From Turritopsis dohrnii (taxonomy: Eukaryota > Cnidaria > Hydrozoa > Anthoathecata > Oceaniidae): a stretch of 64,000 bases of DNA. Where the stretch lies: positions 1,054,001 to 1,118,000 of the forward strand of contig BQMF02000012.1 of NCBI GenBank assembly GCA_027922465.2, in the 5' to 3' direction. The position numbers and the translations under genes are program-made. Within the stretch, counting starts at the first letter, position 1. Each line of letters opens with the position of its first letter. Below are positions 33,301-44,700 of the stretch, in pieces. Below the pieces are notes generated by a model. It saw only the letters and a list, made by a program, of their open reading frames with translations. It had not been told where the DNA came from and did not search any database.

Positions 33301-36300
33301 AAACATAAATACATCTAATTTCAATGATGAAATTCTCACTTTTTTCCAAGAGAAAAATAAATCAATATTAGAATATATCAAAATTCAACATGAAGCTTCT
33401 GTCTTTTAGATTTATTTTAAAACTGATTGCCTGCTCCAATATTTTTAAAAATCAATATTTTGAACTTACTTTCAAAGTTCTTACACATGCTTACAAGTTG
33501 CTTACACATGTTTTCTAAATTTGTATCCGAACACCAGTTCGGTACTGAAGAAAAAGATGACCCTCCTCCTTTCTAATTTTGCTTTTTATTGCTTTTGTTA
33601 TTTATATGTATAATAATGCAATATTAGAACTGCGACGGAGAGAGATAATGAACCATAACATAGCTTTTAAATTTTCCACGCCGATGAATGGACAGACCTG
33701 GCGATATTGATGATAAATTAATAAATTTCTGTGTATATATAATAAGTATGCAGAGAAGCTCTAAGTTTTTTACAGACGGGCGAATTTAAACACCTTTATG
33801 TTACGTTTAAACTTATTTTTTATTGTTCAAAATTAGTTTTGTTTAATTTGTTCACGAATTTATCGTTCAGATTTTTTTTCTTTTGGTTATTTTTGGGGAC
33901 ATTTTTTTGGGCACCCATAACTTTTGAACGTTTGAATTTCCAGTCTGGATGTGATAGTGCTACCACTTTTCAATTCATTTGAGCAATATTTTGCCCAAGA
34001 TTTTTATGCTTTCAGTTTACATCAGTATGTAAGCACAGTTTGAATCTATTTATTAACATAGTGAATTGATTTGTGCTATGACAGTTATTTACTTTTTTTT
34101 CAATATATTCAAGTTTCAGTGTAACATTTCTTTTAAATGAAATGAGTATGTTTCATGTATTTATTGGTAAGATGTATTCACCAGTAATCTCGATACTACA
34201 TACATTTCTGTAAAAATATATGGAAACGATTGTTTCCCAGAAACAAAATGGCGGTACCTAGTCATTAATGAATTACATCAGTAACGAACGTTTCCGTTAC
34301 TGATATAATACAGAAACGAAGTATAGTTTATGTGAAAGTTTGAAATTTCGAGGCCTGCAGTGTTTGAAATTGATATGTTCAGAAAAGGCAAGCTATATTT
34401 TTGTTTAATTGATACAGCTGATGCCTTAACCACATAAAATTTTGTGTATAACCAACGATAACAGTGTTCAATTAATTATTCTCTCTCACAGAGTCACTTT
34501 TAACCACAATATTTGGAAATCACAATGCTCTTTTGAAACCACTTCGGATTCACAGCCACAATCGTCTTGCTACCATGTTATTAGTAAACATCTCATAATT
34601 AATTACATAGGAACCAACTCTACCAGATAACTATCAGTTACTATTAGTGTGTTAATTTCTCTAGAAGAACAGCGTTAACACTTTTCATCCAAATTTTGTT
34701 CTAATTTTTAGACTATCAAACCGACTTTGGTGTAACAGGAATTTCATTTCTGTCCGGATGTAGCAGTGCGTTGACAGTATATTTGTCCATATAGATTTTA
34801 CGTAAAATTCTGCATTTTAATTGCATAGTTGCAAGTTAACTCTCTGATAATCTGTTGTTGATAATTGAGTTATGTTTCTCTTATCATCTACTGCTTTCTG
34901 ATACTCTAGAAGCATTTCCATTCTTTATCGTCTTTTCTTTACAGTTCTCACCGCATTTCTGTCTACCAAATTATCACCACTACTCAATAGATCCACTTGT
35001 TACATACTATTTGTATCCCAAGCTTATTAGGTATTTATCAAAAATTCTCACAATAGCTTTTTTATGCTACTTCCTCAGTAATAGTCAACGCCCCTTATTA
35101 GATTTCTGCGAAAGCAAGAAAGCTATTAAAACCGGCTTTGGTTCTTCGTTTTTTTCTTACTGTCCAAACCTAGCGGTTTTTTGAAAATTCATGCGTGCGT
35201 TTACATGAAACCAAAACGTCGTGCAACGCATGTCACCCAGCGAAGAAACCCTTTTAGATTAAATGGTTTTACATATTTTAAGATGAAAACAAAATCTATA
35301 GAAGAAACTTCGATTTTTTTTGAACTGTGATCATTCTTTTCTAAAGAAGATTTCAACATTTTGTAAACAGAAGAGTGAAAAGGTATACATTTGTTGTTTG
35401 TTTTTAGTGAAAACACAAAACATCTCTTCGTTTGTTTCATGTTATTCTTTTTAAGCTGTGGATACTGAAGCTCAGCTTAGAGTCCTCATCAGCTCCAACA
35501 TAAAAAATGTGGGTCTACTGATGCTTTAATGTAATGTTTTAATGTTTGATTTGTTTTTAAGTTATATAATATATTGTCAATGTCCTTTATTAAAAATGGC
35601 TTTCCTAATTACAATAGCAAATTCAAACATCTTCCAATTGCCTGTAAACTCAATAAACATCAAATCATGTAACAAACCAAAATTTTCCTTTCAGTTGTAT
35701 AAATATGTGTGTGGTGACTTACTTAGGTAAGTTTAGAGCATAGGTATATATATATATATATATTTTTAAATGATCAAAATCTTTGGTTGGTTTTTGTGTT
35801 TGCAATCCTGGGAATTACGTTTGTAATTAAGAAGATTCATAGTACATATCAAATGTTTAAAGTTTATGATTTGCGTACGTAGTCACTGTGTGACATCTGA
35901 AAATATCAATATAAACATAAGCTGATTTTGTACTCCCAAAAGAAGGGATGTTTTATGTCATTCAGATGTTATTAAGTTTGTCAGTGGTGTATACGTATAT
36001 GCAATGAAGCATAGTGTCAATTACAGTTTTGCAATGCCTTTGGGTGCATATGAATGTATAATAATCAGAAAAGTAATGTTATGTTGTAAAAATCATTCAA
36101 CCTTTCTTAAACTTCCTACAGATTTTTTTTAAACTGACCATGAATTTCAACTTTGATGTAGAATGTATATAAGTGCATGCCATATTGTTAATCAAACTGA
36201 AATAGAAATTTCTGATATGAGTTAACTATATTATGTATGTTGATTTTAGTCGATATAAATGTATTTTGCATGACCAAAATTTAGGTTCTTGGAAAAATGT

Positions 36301-37357
36301 TTTGAGTTTATGAGTTATGATCATACTCATTAAGATATCTGAAAGGATTGGTGTATCTTTTATGTTATTTTGTATCAACAAACATGTTGTTCAGTTTATT
36401 GGCAGTTACATACATTATAATAAAGTTTGTCATTGTGCCAATTATGCCTTCAAAATGTCCTGAGAAGCACGTATTAGGAATGTAATATATTGTAGAAATT
36501 ATTCAACCATTCAATGATTCAAAATCATTCAAGTTTCAAGAATGCTATTATAGTATTTCATTTTTTTATATTTGGATTTCTGCGTAAGCAAGAAAGCCTT
36601 TACGATCGTCTTTGTTTTTTTTTTTTCATCTTACTGTCCAAACCTAGTCATATTTGTTTCTCCAATTTGATTGGTTCATACAAAAGCCGTCTTAATTGTC
36701 ATTGGTGCATAATGCCCGATTTCTACGAAAGGGTGCTAATTTAGCCACCTCCACTTAAATAGCGATAGTTTATTGGCTGATTTTCGCCATGCCATGTGAT
36801 CGTCCACAAAACGTTTTAAAAATGGCAGCGAAAGAACGTGTGTAGTTTGCTAAAAGTTTCTTTGATGGAAATATGGCTTTAAAAGAAGTTAATACAGCTT
36901 ATAATTTTATATAAAGAATTGCATTACTGTTGGGAACTTATCATGTTCACAAAATTAAATTACAGTGTGGTTATTCTGTTTTTTGAAAGAAGTTTTCTTG
37001 AAGTTTAAAATATGAAAACAGTGCCAATACATGGTGTGTGGAAGAAAAGGTATTTCTTGTTTTATTTTTGCTCCAAGCCTTTTTAAATATGAAAGACCTT
37101 CATGTATTTTGTATGTGTATGCATGTTTGAAGTCAATTTTTAGAAGCTTTTGGATTTTTAAAGCTCAGCTAGCTTCCTTTCAGCTCCTCCCCAACATCAC
37201 CAACATATGCACTTTATACAGCTATTTATACTATATTTAGTAGCAATTTTTGGATGTATTCTGGCTATATCAGCTTATCTCTTTTCTCCCTACGTATGTT
37301 GTATTTTTTTTTAACTTTCAGATTAGATATGAGCTTTAATTTCTAAGTAATTATTAT
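33301..37357. other. Gene-poor AT-rich region
   Basis: No coding region is recognised. Notable points are a dispersed phrase, gatttctgcgaaagcaagaa at 35101 and ggatttctgcgtaagcaaga at 36574, each followed within ~80 bp by cttactgtccaaacctag, and a (ta)n tract at 35745-35762. Short frames here are scattered and T-rich. Confidence 0.5.
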
Positions 37358-37920
37358 GTGTTAATGCACAGCAGTTTCTCTTCCAGGAAACCTGGTTATT
37401 TACTTTTTGTTTATTCCAGATTCTTCTTTCTCTGGTAATAAATTAAAATTCTTTCCATTTATATTTTGAAGTAGCTAAACACACTTAAGTAAGTCTTTCC
37501 AAAGATTGTGTTAACTACGATTAAAACCATTTGCTTTCGACTTACGTATTTTATTGTTAGAAATGCTGATTCAGCTTTCTCACAACCTTAATTATAAAGA
37601 AACCTATTTTTACTCCGGTTGAAGCTCTCATAACCATGTTTTATTACACCATTAATCTTGTTGCTGAGGTGAGGGTCCACCTTACCAAATCAATTTTTTT
37701 CCTTTTTATACATATTTGAAAATAAAGTTCAATTTTATAATACAAGTATTTTTCAAGAAGAAATGCATGAATTCTCTAAGTACATCTTTTGACTACTGTT
37801 TATACAGTTTGTGGAATGTTTTGAAGGGTTTTTGAGTAACATTAGAAATTGATTGGTGGTTAAGTTTACTTAAGGGATTGTTCACAAATGACGTCAACCA
37901 ATTTTTCAAACTTTTTGACC
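37358..37920 (+). repeat. 563-bp direct duplication, copy 1
   Basis: Starts gtgttaatgcacagcagttt and ends caaactttttgacc. It matches 39007-39569 at a constant offset of 1649 with only about three substitutions seen (for example attctttcc/attcgttcc) and no net indel. No TIRs or ORF. Confidence 0.9.
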
Positions 37921-39006
37921 AATCATTCAGCTTATTCGTACAAAAAAACAGGTCTTCATAAATGATCTCCGCGATAGCATAAAGAAAAGCCCCTTTTTTA
38001 TGTTATGGTAGGCTGACTTTCTTGACGAACATTGTCAGTCGCATCAATATTTTTGTTTATTTAATGCTGATGCTTCTCGAGCTGAATGATGTGACTGTCT
38101 TAGTTTTGCAGGACTAGTGTGCTAGTGTTGCATTTTTGTGGCATTTTCAGCAGCAAAGCTTGCAGAAATCCTTCTGCCCGGTAGGGCATCTTGTTACTAT
38201 TGACACACTCTTTCGAAGATGATTAGATGCATCTGTGTATGGTTGTGTAATCATCAATCTGAAGTTTAGCAATTTTTTCCCAAACTTAAAAATATTGTAA
38301 TATTTATTGTTTAATATTGTTTATTGTTTAGTATTGTTTATTTAAAATATTTATTGATTTTCCCTCGTGGTAGTGATGTCAAGTTTTGATTAATTACGAT
38401 TCTACGTTATGGGGCAGTGAATAGCACGAAACTTTATTAAGTAACGATCAGCTGGGAATTTACGCACAAATTTTCTGTATTGTTTTAGTATTATCATTTC
38501 CAGTAATTTTTCTATATAAGATGTACTTTTCTTGTAAATTATCACACTATTGAAAAAGACAGGCAAGTGCCGAAATATTTTCTGAAATATTCAGAATGTC
38601 GTATTTCTAAGTTTTATATATTGTAAAGATTGTGTATACTTGGCATACTGTGTTGCCATATTGAATATCTAACAGCAACAGCATGTATGCTGTGTATTAA
38701 AATTGACTTTTTTTTTTCTTTTTTCCCCAAATTTCGATGCTCGTGGGCTAGATAACAGCATGTAGCTGTCACATGACACAAAAGATTTTGCATTATTTAT
38801 GACTAGACTTTTTTTCTGTGTAAGCGTAGCACACAAATAATAAAAATGGCAGGGAAGTTTCAGTGTTTCACGTGTATTTATAACGTTTCATTCATAAAGT
38901 TGTTTAAAGAAGAAGAAGAGTATATTTTTGAATTGGAATCAAGTTTGATACTGCTTTGAGTTTTCCAAGATGAAGTAGCATAGGTAGTTAAAGAATTTCT
39001 ACCCTG
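37921..39006. other. Spacer between the duplicated segments
   Basis: AT-rich DNA without recognised genes; one 37-codon ATGGCAGG-led frame at about 38846. A tattgtttattgtttagtatt repeat lies around 38300. Confidence 0.4.
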
Positions 39007-39569
39007 GTGTTAATGCACAGCAGTTTCTCTTCCAGGAAACCTGGTTATTTACTTTTTGTTTATTCCAGATTCTTCTTTCTCTGGTAATAAATTAAAATTC
39101 GTTCCATTTATATTTTGAAGTAGCTAAACACACTTAAGTAAGTCTTTCCAAAGATTGTGTTAACTACGATTAAAACCATTTGCTTTCGACTTACGTATTT
39201 TATTGTTAGAAATGCTGATTCAGCTTTCTCACAACCTTAATTATAAAGAAACCTATTTTTACTCCGGTTGAAGCTCTCATAACCATGTTTTATTACACCA
39301 TTAATCTTGTTGCTGAGGTGAGGGTCCACCTTACCAAATCAATTTTTTTCCTTTTTATACATATTTGAAAATAAAGTTTAATTTTATAATACAAGTATGT
39401 TTCAAGAAGAAATGCATGAATTCTCTAAGTACATCTTTTGACTACTGTTTATACAGTTTGTGGAATGTTTTGAAGGGTTTTTGAGTAACATTAGAAATTG
39501 ATTGGTGGTTAAGTTTACTTAAGGGATTGTTCACAAATGACGTCAACCAATTTTTCAAACTTTTTGACC
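39007..39569 (+). repeat. 563-bp direct duplication, copy 2
   Basis: Near-identical to 37358-37920. Copy 2 runs on directly into the long poly(C) tract, whereas copy 1 ends at gacc and continues with unrelated sequence. Confidence 0.9.
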
Positions 39570-39692
39570 CCCCCCCCCCCCCCCCCCCCCCCTCCCCCCT
39601 CTGTGAACCTGGGTCAACTTTGCGTTGCCCCCTCCCCCTCAGTTGACGTCATCGGTTGAGAAAAGACCTCCCCCCCCCCCCCCCCCCCCCCT
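39568..39692 (+). repeat. Long poly(C) tracts with flanking TGACGTCA-like arms
   Basis: Uninterrupted C runs at about 39568-39592 and 39671-39691, with a cccccc-rich core between. Left of them is cacaaatgacgtcaacc and right is agttgacgtcatcggttgag, partly complementary, as in a known type of C-rich MITE found in invertebrates. The end of duplicated segment 39007-39569 forms its left arm. Confidence 0.7.
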
Positions 39693-39975
39693 CCAAAAAA
39701 ACAAAAACAAAACAGCCTTCACCCCACTTGTCCTTTTGTATCTTAGTTTCTTACGCATTTTTAATTAGATATAAAAATATTTGCAATGATCTTCGTGTCA
39801 ATTCTCTGATCAATCTCCACGTGAGCGAAAAACGGTGGAACGGAACGAAGCCAACAAAAGCAATATCGAAGGACCGTATCAAAGTAAACATTCATTCACA
39901 TTTTCATGAAAAACTTTTACTTAATTGGAAAAATCAAGGTTCTGAAAATTGTGAAGGTTGACGTCAGCAGTAGTA

Positions 39976-40452
39976 TCCTTGTTGACAGCTACCAGTTCGT
40001 GTAGTGATATACTGTCCTTGTTGACAGCTACCAGTTCGTGTAGTGATATACTGTCCTTGTTGACAGCTACCAGTTCGTGTAGTGATATACTGTCCTTGTT
40101 GACAGCTACCAGTTCGTGTAGTGATATACTGTCCTTGTTGACAGCTACCAGTTCGTGTAGTGATATACTGTCCTTGTTGACAGCTACCAGTTCGTGTAGT
40201 GATATACTGTCCTTGTTGACAGCTACCAGTTCGTGTAGTGATATACTGTCCTTGTTGACAGTTATAGTCGTAAGCTTGTCTGTCCTTGTTGACAGCAGTA
40301 TATTAGTCATTCGTTATCTGTCCTTGTTGACAGCAGTACTATAAACATAATCCTGTCCTAGTTGACAGTTCCTTGGTGTGATAGTCCTTGTTTACTTATC
40401 GTATACGTCCTGGTTGACGTCTGTCCTTGTTGACAATCAGTCCTTGTTGACT
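39976..40452 (+). repeat. Array of a tccttgttgac core with decreasing spacing
   Basis: Fifteen copies of tccttgttgac(ag) or one-base variants start at 39976, 40015, 40054, 40093, 40132, 40171, 40210, 40249, 40283, 40321, 40356, 40385, 40408, 40424 and 40441. The first eight are spaced exactly 39 bp with identical spacer (ctaccagttcgtgtagtgat). After that the spacers are all different and spacing falls to 34, 38, 35, 29, 23, 16 and 17. The 39-bp period keeps frames open on both strands, giving ~128-codon repetitive frames that are not credible genes. Confidence 0.9.
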
Positions 40453-41740
40453 TACTATTAGATTTTACTTATGCATCACATAGATATTCCCCAGTTCGGC
40501 CAAATACTTGTTCTTATTGTGTCTTAGCCCATGCCAGTTAAGCATTTCTTATCTTTTATATTTTTTGTCATAGGCAGTATGTTTTGGAACATTTTTAGTC
40601 GCAAGTTGTTTTTCCAATTAGATTTATTTTTATTAAAATATGTTTATAAAAACTCTGTAGAAGTCTTTCTGTCAAAATAAAAAAAACATTACAATTGGGC
40701 AATATTTACGTAACTGCTTGCCAAGGAAGAAAAAAAATATTGGGGTTCTTTATGTTGAAGCACTTTATTTTTGCTCTGGTAGCCTACTGTTATACTGTTT
40801 TAACTGCGTTCAGGTACAGGTGTAATGCTGCTTTATTTCTTTGGTAAAAACTTAAAAACAATACTGAGGCTTTGATATATCAATTACTGATTATGACAGT
40901 TGTGAAAATGATTTTTCTACTACTCTTCTGTATCGTATAAGTAACCTTTTTACTTTTTTACCCAAAAGAAGTCTTCATTTGGACTTCCTGTGATCTTTTT
41001 ATCATACTGTTTAATTTTGTTGGTTTTGAACATAACTTGTTTATGAACATAAGGGAGGGAGGGGCATAGTAGTTTCACAAGATAGACGAAAGTCAGTTTT
41101 CGATTTTGTTCATCATCCTCCAACTTTTCGTTTTCTGTTACACTGTGCTATACAATTATTAGCTGACTTTGCTTTTTCCCCATTTCAAAGCATGGTACTG
41201 TAGGTGGGAGATAGAATGTTTTTTCGTTTCTTTGTCCTAATTTATTGTTATATTATACTGTGTTATTAGAAAGTTTGTATGCTAAAATTGCTTAAGTGTT
41301 GTTTTTCGTGAAGGGAACGACACAGCTGGAAATCTGAAATTTTACCAAGCATGTATTTTATTTTTGTATATGTTTTAGCTGTAAATGTTTCATTCCATAA
41401 ATTTTCTTCAATTCACTGATTTAAGGCAGATCTTTCCTTAAAAAATTTTTAGAGTACATGGATTTCTGTATATGCAAGAAAGCCATCGGCCTAAGAGATA
41501 ACAAAAAGTAACAAAGTTTTGTGCAGATTTTCAGCTGTTTATGTTTAGATCTAGATCTAGTCAGTTAGTTTAGTTAGTTTCAAAATACTGTCACCGCTAC
41601 ACTATGCCACATGGTTACACTACTCATTAAACTATTTGTTGTATTGTAAAACTTTTCCAACCATGGGTCTGCTTATTCTTAGGGGCATTCATAATAGTGA
41701 GAACTACTTACTAGTTATTTAATTATTTAATTCTGTTATA
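40453..41740. other. Region upstream of DCAF12, no gene recognised
   Basis: AT-rich noncoding DNA. It contains another copy of the dispersed phrase (gatttctgtatatgcaagaa at 41461). A T-rich tract ending in ctgttatag at 41740 could be a splice acceptor just before the DCAF12 start. Confidence 0.4.
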
Positions 41741-41780
41741 GATGAATTTGAATGTCAATGTGTGAACAATTTTTTTGTCA

Positions 41781-44700
41781 ATGACTATTTCACGAACGTC
41801 TTTATGCAATGACGTGTTCAATTATATTTCGCTGCGTCAGGAAGTAAGCAGTGCTCGATTAACAGAAACAGCTCGTGAAAATTGTATTGCAAGGCATTTG
41901 CCTCATGCTATAAGCCAAACAGAATTATCTTTTGGTCAAATTGATAAAATTTTTGCTGCTGATTGGCTTGACGAATCTCATATAATCTGTGGAACGAAAT
42001 GCAATAAGGTAAGCTGCATTCTTGGAATCTTTTCTATGATAAGTGAATTGAATCTTATTATTATTATCTTTTAATTTCAGCTTTTAGTACAAAATATACT
42101 TACAGAGAAATGTTGGGAGATTCCATTGTTAAAAGGAAGTAGATCTGTTGCTGTACCAGAAAGAAACTGTGGTATACACTGTATATCAATTAATCCAGCC
42201 AATAGTATTCTTGCTACTGGGGCAGAAAATCCTAATTCTGTTGGTTTTTATCAACTTCCTTGGTTACAACCACTATGCATAGGGGAAGTAAGTTGGTTAT
42301 TTTTGTTGTTGTAGTTTTCATGTTCAATTTACACAAGTTGTTCTTCTTTCTAAACTTAAGCAAAATAAAAAAGAGACCAGAGGTCTTAAGGGCTGTGCGA
42401 GGTTAGAATAATTATTTTTCACAAACAAATTTGTAAAAATACTGCGCTATACTATCCGAACCTACTTTCATGCTAGCATAAACAGATTTCAGATTAAAAT
42501 TAGATGTGCATGAAGTTTCAAGGGATATGTTGATCAATTAAGGTCAAATTCAATTTAAGTTAGATTCAAAATTGTTTCTTACAAAAATGACTTATTTTAA
42601 GACTGTTCCTGATTCAGTTCGATAACTTAGGACAAACCGATAATTGTGTCAGTGTCGACCGCTTTGATGATTATGGCAGTCAGACAGTTTTGACAGTTGA
42701 ACAGTTTTGAAATTTCAGCTCTGCACAGCTCGGACAATTCCAACAATATGAACAATATTTTCATGCTTGACAATTGTGATGGTTCAGATAGCTTAAGCTG
42801 AGTGTCCACCAAAGCTTCAACAAAGGGCCTATGATAAACGTAAATAATTAGATATAGAATTTATCGCCGGCGCCAGAATGTCTGGTGCAAAAACTAAACG
42901 CAAACGTGTCCATTGAATTTTATGAAAATGTTTTGAAACGATCAAGTATAGAGAAACATAGCAGAAATGAATTTATGAAGAGGAAAACGCACTTGATATT
43001 TTGCCAGTACTGTTGCTACGAAAAAGACGTCATCGAAGAACAAATGCTCTTAAAAAGAGGGCTTTCTACAGGATATTTACAAGGACCAAGAAGTGTATGA
43101 TGCAACAAGACTTTTTGATAAAATGAGAGTTTCAAATAGGGAGGACTATTACTTTTAATTACTTTTTTTTCTTCCCACGTTTTATTTTTATCGTTTTTGG
43201 CTCAATAGCATTATTTTATCTCACATTTCCATGTGTTTTAAAAATATCTTAAACGCATTTCCCCATCACAATAGATTTTTTGTTATTAAATAGCACCACA
43301 TGCTAAAGATGATCGGCATTTCTTGGACTTCTGAATATTTTTTCGTTATAACCAAAATTTTGGCGTTAAAACTTTGCGCGCGCCTAATTTTTTTTGCGTT
43401 AGTTATCTGCGTTAAGGTGTCCACCTACGCACGAATCTTTCTTTTTGCGTTGATTATTTGCGTTAATGTTTTAGCGCATTGGTGGACACTAGGCTTTACA
43501 GTTTGAAACCTAGTCCCACTCAAACTTGAACAGGACTTGATTGTAGTGTCTACCATCAAGTTACCTAAAACAAAATTAATTTAATTTGTCAAAACTAAAA
43601 AGACTCTGTTCACATGTTGACATCATGTGACAATCTGGACATATACAGACCAAAATTTTTCATTTTATGTGTTGGTTTAAGACCATTATTCAAATATGCC
43701 AAAAACCTAACATGGTTGTATTACGTGCTAAGTAGACTAATCTTTTTTCATAACAAAATTATTCATCCATTTCTTTTACATTACCTCTGTTGACATCTGT
43801 TGAACTATTTTTCTGGTAACTCCTCGCAGCGACCTTTCCATCTGCAATTTTAGAACTAGTTTTCTTCATAACTGGCATATATTTAGATTCTGTTATCAAA
43901 CCTCAAATAATAATCATAGAAAAAGTGTGGTTGATCAAATTTATAATTTTTTTCCGTAACAAAAGCCATTAGATATAAAATTTTGTCCCAATTATTACAA
44001 TTACTACAATTACTACAAAAATCAAGGAAAATTGTTCAATATGAAAAATGTCTGTCAATACCTAGATGGATCTTCCGCCCATCTCTCACCAATGCTTTCA
44101 GCTGACACTCACTGACACTTGAAGACTGTTATTGTGTAAGAGGAGACGAGTTTTGTAATATGTCAAATTTCGTTGTGGTCTTTTGTTCTAAAGTTGGTTT
44201 TAAGCCATTTTTAAACCTTTTCTTTTTTGACCTTGGGAAGAAGGGAAAAGTAGGGCTTCAACAGAAAATATCAGACTGAGTACACGTCTTAGATGTCACT
44301 TGAAATTTTCAGGAAATCAAGAAAAACTTAATACAGCCATACCGCATGTATGCATACCTATACTAGTTTTGTGTTTTTTGTACCCTACAATCTATAGTTC
44401 CATTATTGTCTTCCATGTCTCATGACAAATTTGGATTTCCCTCAACGATAGAACGATAGAAAAAAGATAGTGATACTGCAAACATTCAGCAATCACGTCT
44501 TCACATGCAATTTTGAAGTAATCTGTTTATTAGTTTAGCACTGCCAACTATCAAATACTCCAGAGGTTGAATAAGCATGGCCATGATGAATGGAAAAAAA
44601 CTGATTTTTCTGGTCTTTCAGTCTAACTACCTGATCGATTGATTTTCAATTTGTTTACTGTCTTAAAATGCTTCAGATTGGGTTGTTTTGTTTTTTGAAT

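Noticed and set aside
39921..40344. Overlapping ~128-codon repetitive frames on both strands
   Set aside because: They follow from the 39-bp period being a multiple of three; both strands stay open, with no start context or non-repetitive protein.
39976..40452. CRISPR-like look of the core array
   Set aside because: The first spacers are identical rather than unique, the core is only 11-13 bp, no cas genes are present and the DNA is animal.
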